From Epiperipatus broadwayi (Eukaryota; Onychophora; Udeonychophora; Euonychophora; Peripatidae): a stretch of DNA of 64,000 bases. Positions 22,525-32,430 of this stretch are shown here, piece after piece (the stretch's first letter is position 1; each line of letters opens with the position of its first letter). The DNA is taken from positions 12,612,031 to 12,676,030 of the forward strand of contig JAQFVV010012405.1 in the NCBI GenBank assembly GCA_028023455.1, given 5' to 3'. The translations under genes and the position numbers were made by a program. The notes beneath the pieces were generated by a model that saw nothing but the letters and a program-made list of their open reading frames with translations, was not told the DNA's origin and did no database searches.

Positions 22525-23412
22525 CTATCCTCTTTTATTTTTACTATTAATGTTATATAAAGCCTTACATATGATGTTTTTATTATAATTATTAGAAAGT
22601 AGAATACTTTTTGTAAGTTCTATTTTTTGAGAAAGATATTCTTTATCAGATAAATTATAAGCTCTAGTGAAAAGATTTTTTGCTACAGAAAAAAATTGTG
22701 CAGGATGATAATGAGAATTAAAATTAAAATATCTGTTTGTATGGGTGGATTTTCTGTAAACTGATATTGATAATGTTTCATCACATTTTCTTGCAATTAA
22801 AACATCTAGAAAAGAAAGTGATCTGTTATTTTCCACTTCCATAGTAAATTTAATATTTGGATGCCAATTATTTATAAAAACAAGAAAAGAATTTAAGGCA
22901 TCAATGCCATGAGGTCATATGATAAATGTATCATCCACATATCTAAGCCAAATAGAAAGTTTTTTAGTAGCTGCACATAATATTTGACTTTCAAAATTAT
23001 CCATGAAAAAATCAGCAATGACAGGTGACAGTGGAGATCCTATAGAAAGTTCTTTAATTTGTTTAAACATTTGAGAATTATAAACAAAAAATGTATTTTC
23101 AAGGCAATGCTTTGCAAATGGAATAATAAAATCAGGTAACTCATTGTATTGAACTATTATATTTAATGCTTCTTCCACAGGAATATTAGTAAACATAGAA
23201 GAAACATCAAAACTAAACAATAAATCAGTTCCAGTTAGTTTTAAGTTTTTAATTATTGAAATAAAATGACTTGATTTTTTAATTCTTGATGGAATCTTGT
23301 CTGTCAATGGTTGTAAGCATTGGGCTAAATCTCGATCCAAAGCATGTGTGGGAGAGCCTATAGCACATCCAATAGGTCGCAATGATATCTCAGGTTTATG
23401 AATTTTAGGCAA
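22525..23412 (-). pseudogene. PLE-1 reverse transcriptase, nearly intact
   Basis: The first stretch (23412-22915) reads 'LPKIHK'-type entry ('MPKIHKPEISLRPIGCAIG'), then the motif A aspartate in 'LLFSFDVSSMFTNIPVEEA', motif B 'GSPLSPVIADFF' and the catalytic box 'WLRYVDDTFI'. A stop replaces the tryptophan that follows in PLE-2. The second stretch (22842-22525) continues with 'MEVENNRSLSFLDVLIARK' and 'YRKSTHTNRYF', the conserved region after the palm of PLE reverse transcriptases. The lysine-rich end then runs out of frame. RT copies the element RNA at the target. All RT catalytic residues are present, but the product would be truncated. Confidence 0.88.
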
Positions 23413-23451
23413 ACCATAAAATTTAGAATAATTTGACTTGTTCTTAATCGT

Positions 23452-24546
23452 TTGGATTATAATAATAAAATTGTAGATTTATTAAATGATGGAACTTATA
23501 AAAAGATTATTAGAGATCCTCTGATATATTTAGAGAAAAAGACAAAATGTCTTATCAAACGTTCTAGTATAGATGAAGATATGAAAATTAAAATTTCTCC
23601 AAGAGAAGGTTCTTCATTATATCCTAAATTTTATAATTTACCAAAAATTCATAAACTTGAGATACCATTGCGACCTATTGTGTGTGCTATAGGCACTCCC
23701 ACACATGCTTTGACTCGATATTTAGCCTAATGCTTACAACCATTGACAGACAAGATTCCATCAAGAATTAAAAATCAAAGTCATTTTATTTTAATAATTA
23801 AAAACTTAAAACTAACTGGAACTGATTTAGTGGTCAGTTTTGATGTTTCTTCTATGGTTACTAATATTGCTGTTGAAGAAGCATTAAGTATAATAGCTCA
23901 ATACAAAGATTTACCTGAATTTATTATTCCATTAGCAAAGCATTGCCTTAAAAATACATTTTTTGTTTATAATTCTCAAATGTTTAAACAAATTAAAGGA
24001 CTTTCTATGGAATCTCCACCATCATCTGTCATTGCTGATCTTTTCATGGATAATTTTGAAAGTCAAGTATTATGTGCAGCTACTAAAAAACCTTCCATTT
24101 GGCTTAGATATGTGGATGATACATTTGTCATATGGCCTCATGGCATTGATGCCTTAAATTCTTTTTTTGTTTTTATAAATAATTGGCATCCAAATATTAA
24201 ATTTACTATGGAAGTGGAAAATATCAGATCGCTTTCTTTTCTAGATGTTTTAATTGCAAGAAAATGTGATGAAACATTATCAATATCAATTTACAGAAAA
24301 TCCACCCATACAAACAGATATCTTAATTTTAATTCTCATCATCATCCTGCACAAATTTTTTCTGTAGCAAAAAATCTTTTCACTAGACCTTATAATTTAT
24401 CTGATAAAGAATATCTTTCTCAAGAAATAGAACTTACAAAAAGTATTCTACTTTCTAATAATTATAATAAAAACATCATATGTAAGGCTTTATATAACAT
24501 TAATACTAAAAAAAAAAAGAGGATAGAATTGACAATTCCTTTTTAA
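23452..24546 (+). pseudogene. PLE-2 reverse transcriptase with one early stop
   Basis: 23452-23730 gives the N-terminal part, ending 'LPKIHKLEIPLRPIVCAIG' and 'HALTRYLA'. A TAA at 23728-23730 replaces the CAA of PLE-1. The rest is open from 23743: motif A 'VVSFDVSSMVTNIAVEEA', motif B 'MESPPSSVIADLFMDNF' (the GSP of PLE-1 has become ESP), catalytic 'WLRYVDDTFVIWPHGID', then 'SLSFLDVLIARKCDE'. Downstream the frame is lost in an A-run near 24510 ('NTKKKKR'). Catalytic aspartates remain, but the motif B glycine is gone. Confidence 0.88.
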
Positions 24547-24674
24547 TAGAGTGATTTTACCTTATATTAAAGGGGTTACTGATAAAATCAGTAGAAGACT
24601 ATCTTGTTTTACTATAAAGATTTTTTCTACTGGCAAAAAAATTGGTGATTTTTTTATATAAACCTAAAGACAGA

Positions 24675-24955
24675 ATATTTTTGGAACACCAAGGAGTTTA
24701 TGAAATTCCATGTTTGCAGTGCTCAAGAACCTATGTGGGTCAGTCCAATAGATGAATAAATGTCAGAATTAAGGAACATAGAAATGCTTTTAATCAAAAA
24801 ATTAACACATCAGTTTTTACTTCCCATTTTTTAGAAATTGGTCACAAACCTGATTTTGACAATACAAAAATACTTGCTAATTTGGAAAGACATGAGTTAA
24901 GAAACATTAGAGAGTCAATTAAAATATTAAAAAGAGACCTACTGGTTTAAATAGA
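24675..24955 (+). pseudogene. PLE-2 GIY-YIG endonuclease domain, one stop
   Basis: Reads 'LEHQGVYEIPCLQCSRTYVG', 'QSNR', stop (TGA at 24753-24755, CAA in PLE-1), then 'INVRIKEHRNAFNQKINTS' and 'PDFDNTKILANLERHELRN'. It has the same GVY/YVG and CX2C layout as PLE-1. Confidence 0.85.
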
Positions 24956-25170
24956 GCTGATGAGGCACAACATATTCCAGCTATGTGGAAACCTCTCATT
25001 TTATCTAATATTAACTTACAATTAATAGGTGAAAAAACTGAGGGAAATAAACATTTTGATAAGCCTCATATTGTGAAGGCTAAACTACTTCAAGTTGAAT
25101 CTCATTTCTCATCTTGCACACAATCACATTATTATTTGAGATCTAATGATTTTTCTTTCAAAAGTTAACC

Positions 25171-25204
25171 TTGATAATGGCGGATGCTAGTCCGTCGAAA
25201 TATC
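25171..25204 (+). ncRNA. PLE-2 3' terminal hairpin-GAAA (hammerhead-like) module
   Basis: TTGATAA (25171-25177), one U, stem GGCGGA / loop TGCTAG / TCCGTC (25179-25196), GAAA (25197-25200), TATC. This is followed by GGT, which can pair with the ACC just before the module. PLEs are known to carry hammerhead motifs in terminal repeats. Here the first box deviates from CUGANGA and one extra base precedes stem II. Confidence 0.5.
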
Positions 25205-25568
25205 GGTGTTTAATGAAAAACAATACACAGTACAGCCCAAAAAGTTATAATTTATCTACATCATACTACCGTGAAAACATTAAATATATATATATATATA
25301 TTCAAAGAACATCTACTACTTTCTAACTTTGAAAATAAACATGATTTTAAAATGTGTATACATGTATAAAGCTTAATTATTATTTTAACATGCTTGGCAT
25401 TACTATTACTATTGCTATTATCGTTGTTGATTCTATTGTTGTTATTATTTATATTTTTATAGTAATCAAATGGTTATTCACGTAAAAACTTCAAGTATTA
25501 CAAGTGAAAGATTAATATTTTCAGAGACTTTTAACTCTCAAGACTATAATTGTACTACTGTTCTAAAC

Positions 25569-25570
<2 letters not shown>

Positions 25571-25661
<91 letters not shown>

Positions 25662-25700
25662 CATCATCATCATCATCATTATTATTATTATTATTATTAT
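25571..25700 (+). repeat. (TTA)n-(TCA)n-(TTA)n microsatellite
   Basis: Long TTA run interrupted by a TCA block near 25661-25680, then TTA again. It abuts the broken 5' edge of the LINE that follows. Poly-tyrosine and poly-leucine open frames here are artefacts. Confidence 0.95.
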
Positions 25701-27199
25701 TTAAAAAGGGTGATCCTGCACAGCTTGACAATTATAGACCAATTTCTATTATATCTGTAATATCCAAATTGTTAGAGATGGTGGTTAAAGAAAAAATGAT
25801 GTCATTTTTATCTAAAAATAATATTATATCTGAACATCAATATGGGTTTATTTCTGGTAGAAGTACATTGGACACTTTCTATAGTCATGTAAACAATTTG
25901 ACAACTTCACTAGATAAGAATTTTAAAACTGTTGCTATTTATTTAGACTTGTCTAAAGCACTTGACTCTGTATTTCACAAAATTTTACCTAAGCGTTTAT
26001 ATTCATATGATTTTTGTGGTGGATTTATTTCATGGTTTGCAAGTTAATTAAAGGATAGGGAAAAAGCAACAAATATTTCTGGTGTTGTAATCTCTTTTAT
26101 AACAGTTAACCATGGTGTATCACAAGGTTTAGGTTTGGGTCCCATTTTATTTATAATTTATATAAAATATTTTTTTGTTTATCTTTAGAATTTTGTTGAA
26201 AAAATAATTGATGGTGATTTAATCCTAATTAATAAATGGTTAGCATTTAATAATTTATCAATTAATTTAAGTAAAACAAAAGCTATTAATTCATTCGCTT
26301 AACATTACTATTTGTAATAAGTATTTTTGGCATTGGTATAGCACTTGTACTTGTGCTAACATTTTATTTGTTGATAATATTTGCTATCTAGGTGTTTTTA
26401 TTGACTCCAGACTATCCTGGTCAAACCATATTGACTTTCTTTGTTCTAATTTAGTAAATTAAATTATATGTTTTTCTACTTATCTAAATTTTTTTCTTGG
26501 TCAGCTTTGATTATTTTATATATTTCTTATTATCAAAGCTTATTATGTTATAATATATCAGTTTGGGGAAACTGTTCTACTTTTGCAATGACTACTTTGT
26601 CTGTTTTACAGAATTATACAATGCGTATCATTTTTGGTAGATCACGTACCACATCTGTTAAAGATATTTATGAGACGTTTAATACACTAGATGTTTTCCA
26701 TTTGTATAAATATAGAGTGATTCTTGATATTTATTGTAGGAAACTACATTTGGATACTACATCTTCTGTTGTAAATACTTGTTAGTCTACTAAATATCAG
26801 CTAGCTTTACCTAATTTTCTTAAAACATCCAGTAGGAAGAAATTTAGTTATAATGGTCCTAAATTATTTAATATGTTTATAAGAGATTGTTCTGTGAATT
26901 TAAAGAACACTAGTTATTTGATTTTTAAAAAGCATTTATGGCATTGGTTATATTATGCTAAGCATTAGTTTTATTTTATTTTATTTTTTTTGTTTATACT
27001 GTATGTTGTAATTATTTACTACTGTGATTGAATTGCCAAATGTAATATCTGTGTGATTTTAATATTTTATGTTATATTTATACTTTTTTTTTTGTATTTT
27101 ATTAGTGTTTTTAGTTGTTACATTTAAATTCCTCATTCAAGATTTTTCTTGTATGGAATTTATCTTTATTGTTTGTTTCATAATGAATACATAAATAAA
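25701..27199 (+). mobile_element. Jockey/CR1-type LINE, 5'-truncated and internally deleted
   Basis: A non-LTR retrotransposon fragment: reverse transcriptase from 25701, a C-terminal region to about 26965, a 3' UTR, and a direct run into (ATT)n at 27200. The start lacks ORF1 and endonuclease. Clade is given from the 'LDNYRPISIISVISKLLE' and 'HQYGFISGRSTLDTF' signatures and could equally be L2-like. The tail microsatellite is the natural 3' end of the element. Confidence 0.8.
25710..26965 (+). pseudogene. LINE reverse transcriptase, catalytic box deleted
   Basis: 25710-26047 reads 'DPAQLDNYRPISIISVISK', 'HQYGFISGRSTLDTF', then motif A 'AIYLDLSKALDSVFHKIL'. After a stop comes 'VNHGVSQGLGLGPILFIIY' (motif B, near 26105-26160). 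The sequence then jumps to 'GDLILINKWLAFNNLSINLS', so the segment that should hold the YADD box is missing. Later pieces 'YLGVFIDSRLSWSNHIDFL' (about 26390-26445) and 'YNGPKLFNMFIRDC' (about 26850-26890) are conserved C-terminal LINE motifs, in shifting frames. Confidence 0.8.
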
Positions 27200-27700
<501 letters not shown>

Positions 27701-27742
27701 ATAATAATAATAATAATGATGATGATGATGATGATGATGATG

Positions 27743-27779
<37 letters not shown>

Positions 27780-27826
27780 TGATGATGATGATGATAATGA
27801 TGATGATAATAATAATAATAATAATA
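27701..27826 (+). repeat. (AAT)n/(GAT)n microsatellite
   Basis: Alternating blocks of AAT and GAT, directly before the 5' end of the I-type LINE. Confidence 0.95.
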
Positions 27827-28039
27827 TTGAGTTGCTTGCTGAAGCTGGCTTGGTAATCTTTGAAATTGGTAGGATATATTATTTATTTTTAGTAATAATT
27901 GAACTTAAAATTTTCATATTTAAAATAACCTGCATTAAATATATGCAACTCAATATTCATTAGATATATCTTTCTAAATGTAAAACTAATCCTCTGAAGA
28001 GGAATTTGTATGTAAACATTTTTATTTTTTAACTCTAAT

Positions 28040-29100
28040 ATGGTGATCTCTTTGAATGCAGCAAGTAGTACTTACACTGACACAATCAACGCATCAAGTA
28101 AAAAAGAAGATACTCATCAGAACATGGAAAAAAATCAAACTCCAGGCTCAAGATTTTGTCATTCCACAATGAATGATCTCATAAAACTAGATATCATTTC
28201 AGAATCCAATCCATTACCAGTTAACACAACAGAAGAGATCTGGACTAATGAATGTCTAACAAAATCTCAGAATGCTTTAATATGACCATCCCACAGGATC
28301 AATGCTTTAATATGACCATCCCACAGGATCTATTTATGTCTTTTAAATGTTTCTTTACTGATCAGTCTATATCCTCACAATTACAGATATAAATTGTTCA
28401 CTGTATAGGTTTCCTAAAGATTTGCTATAAGAAAAAACAAGTAAAAATAATTTTATGGGATTCTATATTGCACATTGGAAATCATCCAAATCCTCGCTAC
28501 CTCACTATTGAATTCTCTAGTGAGGAATAAAAAGATAAATTTGATAAAACAATTAAAGCTCTAGAGAAATATGCTTTAGTAAAAGTTAACCAATATAGAG
28601 AAAACTTTATTACCAGCATAATTAAAAATACATATTTAAATTATACAATCAATGACTTCAATAAATTAATGCAACCATTTGGAGTTGTTGTTGCCTTTCA
28701 ACCTATGTATTTAAAAGAAACTCCTATACCAATCTATAGCAATAGTTATCAATTTAAAGTTATACTAAATCAAAACATAAACCAAAATGACATTCCCACT
28801 CTTATAACAGATCATGAAACGAAGCTGCTTTTAATAATTCATGAATTTAAACTGCAATGTTTTCACTGAAAACAATGAGGTCGTATTATAAATACATATC
28901 CAAAACTTAAATGTAAACACTGTAATATGAGAGCAAGCTCAAGTCCTCCATGTGGAAAGATACCAGTCATTAACACAGAATTCATTCCTCACCCAACAAG
29001 TGATTCAACTACAATATGTAATAATCAAAATAATCCAATTAATGATTACATAATTGAAGGTCAAAACTATCCAGAGTGCAATAAATAAATGATGAAAGTG
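28040..29100 (+). pseudogene. LINE ORF1 (gag-like), zinc-knuckle end
   Basis: The open start (28040-28285, 'MVISLNAASSTYTDTINASS') is serine/threonine-rich. Broken frames follow with 'LWDSILHIGNHPNPRYL' and 'YTINDFNKLMQPFGVVV'. At 28845-28965 the frame reads 'FKLQCFH', stop, 'KQ', stop, 'GRI', then 'TYPKLKCKHCNMRASSSPPC', a decayed knuckle pair. A 30-bp exact tandem duplication (28271-28330) lies inside. ORF1 proteins coat the element RNA. Confidence 0.65.
28271..28330 (+). repeat. Exact 30-bp tandem duplication
   Basis: The block starting AATGCTTTAATATGACCATC occurs twice back to back (28271-28300 and 28301-28330) without any difference, although the surrounding LINE is decayed. It is therefore recent or an assembly effect. 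Confidence 0.9.
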
Positions 29101-29779
29101 AATCAGTTTTACAAGAAAATCAATGAATAAATGAAGAGGATAAATCAACATTATAAGAAATTAACTCACCTCAGGAAAAAATATTAAATAATGATTGCCA
29201 GAATCACAAACTATTCATAACACCTCCCAATAAATCTTTGCAAGATATTATAGACTAACTAATGCCTTGCCTGCCTTCTAGAGAATTGAAAATAAATGTC
29301 ACTGCCAAGAGAAAACTAGGTAGACTGTGGAGCAAGCAAAGTAGAAAAAATGGAGTGATGTCTAATGAATTCAGTGAAGATAATATGCCCCGACATTAGA
29401 TTATAAAAAAAATTAAGAAAAGCAAATATGAGTTCAATGGATACCAAGTTTGAATGCACTTCAGATGAGAGTCTAACACCAATAAAAAAATAAATATGCA
29501 AGAACTATCATTGGTGGGAGGGGGTAGAGTCTTTAGATTTAAAAATTCTTTGTCATAATTTGTGTAAGTTATTTAAGCTACATAGAATTACAATCTAGTT
29601 ATTGCAACATGTGTGTTTGTTTTTGAGTGATATTGTAATGAGAATCCAAGAACTTCACTCACCAGAATAAAACCATCAATTAGTAAAATAGCTTGAAATT
29701 TCACAGCTCCATTTTCTAGGGCTACATGAAAAAAAAGTGTAATAAATTTCATTTTAATCCATCTAACTATCTTAATAAT

Positions 29780-30250
29780 CAAGGATACTCAGCATTCTCC
29801 CAAGTATCATTCTCTCCCTCAGCAGGAACAGGAGTAGTGGCAATGAAAATTTGCCCCTTCTATTCATTTATAATATATATAGATGCACACTTATTAATTA
29901 TAACCATATATCATAAAACAGTTACAATGAATGTAGCATTTGTCTATATCTCTCCAAATCATAGCATCCTCATCACCACTAATTTTATTCGGTGATTTCA
30001 ACATGTCATATAATGGATTTATCAGAAAACGGTTGCTCTTACTAATATCCCTCATGAGTGGGGAAGGCTATCTCCCACAGAATTCAGTCACATTCAATAA
30101 TGGCAAATTTTCATCATTAATCGACTGTTTTTTTTACTCACCAGTGCTGCATCACATGATCAGCACAACAATAAAAAACTCATCTTTATCAGATCATTCT
30201 GCAATTATTCTTTCACTGAAAAATGATTTTATACACAGATCAAGAACATC
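29780..30250 (+). pseudogene. LINE ORF2 AP-type endonuclease
   Basis: Frames from 29726 and 29940 give 'FSPSAGTGVVAMKICPF', 'NVAFVYISPNHS', 'LILFGDFNMS', 'NNGKFSSLIDCFFYSP' and 'SLSDHSAII'. GDFN, the (I/L)D before the FYSP word, and SDH are the catalytic landmarks of LINE AP endonucleases, which nick the insertion site. The N-terminal third is unclear, and a frame shift separates the two stretches. Confidence 0.75.
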
Positions 30251-30746
30251 TATTGCAAACACAACTCAGAATATTTATTCTCGGAAATATATATCTTTCT
30301 TTTCAAACTTTGAGATATTGAAATGGATCCAGTGCAATCATGGGTTTTCTTTGTTAACATTATTTCATATACAATTGATGTCATAACAAAGGTCATCCCA
30401 GTTCCCTCAAGATTTCTAGTTCTTGTAGATGAAACACACAAGAGAATTACAAACAGTACAACAAATAAACAAAGCTGTTCAAATGTGATTCTCCTGAAAA
30501 AACTTTATCAATCAATCTCTGAAGAATTTAGAGAATATCTAGCAATAAAAAAAAGAAAAATCTTTTTTGAGACAGACACACACATGATCCAGACACTATA
30601 TTCATTGGGCACTGGGACAAAAGCCATCAGCTCACATACCAACAGCAATTAAAATACAAGAAGAAATAATCTCTGGTTACAACATGTTTCTATCTTTCTA
30701 AACACATTTTAAATCCAAACTTCAAGAGAAGCAAAAATTTAATCCT

Positions 30747-31091
30747 GTGCCATTTTTTCTCAGTGATCCAGAAGAAGAAACAGTATTTACTCCCAAGGAT
30801 TTTATTCAAAAATTAGCATCAATACCAAACTCCTGCCACTCAGAAATGCATGGAATGTCTTGCTTTGTATTCAAGTATTTAGAAAAATTTACTGCACAGT
30901 ACTTATGTAAGTTAGCTAACTTTCTAACAAAAACAGTCTATCATATACATGGATTACACCCTATTTTACTAGTACCATTTACCAAAAAACATGGAGAAAT
31001 AACCACATTAAACAATCTAAGGCCCATATCAATGAGCCCATTGGGTATCAAACTGCAAGAGTCAATCATTAAAGACAAAATAGAACTCTAA

Positions 31092-31142
<51 letters not shown>

Positions 31143-31457
31143 AATTACCCCAAATCCAAAATTCAACCAGACCAGCATCAAAATAATATTAAAACACTAC
31201 CAAAGGTTTCACTGCTACAAGCAGACTTCTCAAGTGTAAAGAACGACTAAAACTACACAATATATATATATATATATTAAACATTATTACCCTTAAATCC
31301 AGTCACTTCCCATCCACTCTTAATATTAAAAGAACTCTTAAATAAAGTGAAACCTTTGGTAGTGTTTTAATATTATTTTGATGCCGGTCTGTTTGAATTT
31401 TGGATTTGGGGTAATTTTAATTATATATTGACTAGTTTAGCTTTATGCTTGTAAAGT

Positions 31458-31533
<76 letters not shown>

Positions 31534-32430
31534 TATCTAAAATGTTGTTTGCTAAGAAAGGCTCATCTACAATGCAAGCAGACTTTCTATTCAAAACAGT
31601 TATTGATTCTGTCAGAAATAATGAATAATATAGTCCAATTGTGATACAACTGCATATAAAATCAGCATTTGATATGATTCCAATTGAAGTCCTTGTTGAA
31701 GCATTAGCAGACCCAGCAATACTGAGATCCTTAATATACTTAATCACCAATCATCTATTAAGTCGAGAAATACATATTACACTTAATGGTAAGAATTCAT
31801 GCTTTTTTATATATTACTGTTCAATTCTACAAGGTTCTCTGCTAAGTGCTCTCTTTTTTACTATCTACATCAATCCTATACTGAATGTGATAGAGAAAGA
31901 ATTATGGGTCATATATCTACCTGGTCTGAAAGCAAACATCTCCTGTATTGCCTACATGAATGATGTCTTGATTTTTCAAATCTCTAAAAAACAGATCCCA
32001 ACTCTATTAAAAATTCTTAATTCATAATCTAACATATACAAGCTAGAATTTAACATGGATTAATCTTCTGCTTGGTCAATATATAAAGGACAATTTCATA
32101 CACATTTTAAAGAAAAACCTAGCTCTTTTGTGGGATTCCTTTTCTATTTGAGCAACCTAGAAATGCATCAACAAATATGAGACAAAATTAAGAATAAAAT
32201 TGAAAACATAATTGATTCACTTTCAAAATCTTACCTAGCATTGTACTCAAAAGTATCCCTTTTTAGAATATTAATTATGACTCGAATCACATACTATTCT
32301 CCAATAATATTATACAATAAATCCTTACTAATGTAACGGTATATATTAAAACTAAAAGCCAAAATTAAAAAAGTTGTATTTAACGTATATAGATCGCACG
32401 GATGGATAGCTTTAAAACTATTGTAAGAAA
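30747..32430 (+). pseudogene. LINE ORF2 reverse transcriptase, split by a foldback insertion
   Basis: The first half (30747-31091) reads 'EEETVFTPKDFIQKLASIP', 'GMSCFVFKYLEKF' and 'TLNNLRPISMSPLGIKLQES', the fingers region. The second half (31560-32027) has motif A 'HIKSAFDMIPIEVLVEALAD', motif B 'ILQGSLLSALFFTIYI' and catalytic 'YMNDVLIF', where the first aspartate of YADD is asparagine. The thumb follows in 32040-32430 ('SKSYLALYSKVSLFRILI', 'NVYRSHGWIALKLL'). The interruption at 31092-31559 holds a foldback element and (TA)n runs. Confidence 0.78.
31092..31535. mobile_element. Foldback element with ~80-bp arms inside LINE ORF2
   Basis: Left arm 31135-31220 (from 'aaattaaaattaccccaaat' to 'ccaaaggtttcac') is the near-perfect reverse complement of the right arm 31348-31430. 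About 125 bp lie between, with another (TA)n run at 31258-31278. Long (TA)n stretches flank the outside (31096-31134 and 31463-31531). It cuts the RT frame cleanly in two, so it inserted after the LINE. The flanking (TA)n may be expanded target or element ends. Confidence 0.8.

Larger units (their letters stand above)
21805..23446 (-). mobile_element. Penelope-like element (PLE-1), 5'-truncated, minus strand
   Basis: A retroelement encoding a fused reverse transcriptase and GIY-YIG endonuclease, the architecture of Penelope-like elements. Order from 5' on minus: RT (23412-22915, continued 22842-22525), GIY-YIG (22370-22128), 3' UTR with a hairpin-GAAA module (21849-21882). It starts abruptly inside the RT N-terminus, joined head to head to PLE-2 at about 23446. 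Only a few lesions interrupt the frame, for example a TGG-to-TGA change just after the YVDD box compared with PLE-2. It was probably inserted together with PLE-2. Confidence 0.9.
23447..25275 (+). mobile_element. Penelope-like element (PLE-2), plus strand
   Basis: Same family as PLE-1, clearly homologous along its whole length, and longer at the 5' end. Order: RT N-terminus (23452-23730), RT (23743-24546), GIY-YIG (about 24675-24950), C-terminal tail to about 25167, 3' hairpin module (25171-25204), and end words 'acacagtacagccc' and 'aaagttataattta' shared (inverted) with PLE-1. Both outer edges abut an 'aaacatta'+(TA)n stretch in direct orientation (about 21780-21800 and 25273-25300), a possible but imperfect target duplication. 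Confidence 0.9.

Noticed and set aside
24957-25005. CTGATGAGG ... TGTGGAAAC inside PLE-2 as a hammerhead
   Set aside because: It lies in the conserved coding tail (ADEAQHIPAMWKP in protein), has two unpaired bases after CUGAUGA, and no stem I halves pair.
25550-25760. Poly-leucine and poly-tyrosine proteins
   Set aside because: Translations of the (TTA)n microsatellite. The same applies to poly-N/I at 27137-27418, poly-N/D at 27691 and poly-S/V/L at 35588-35958.
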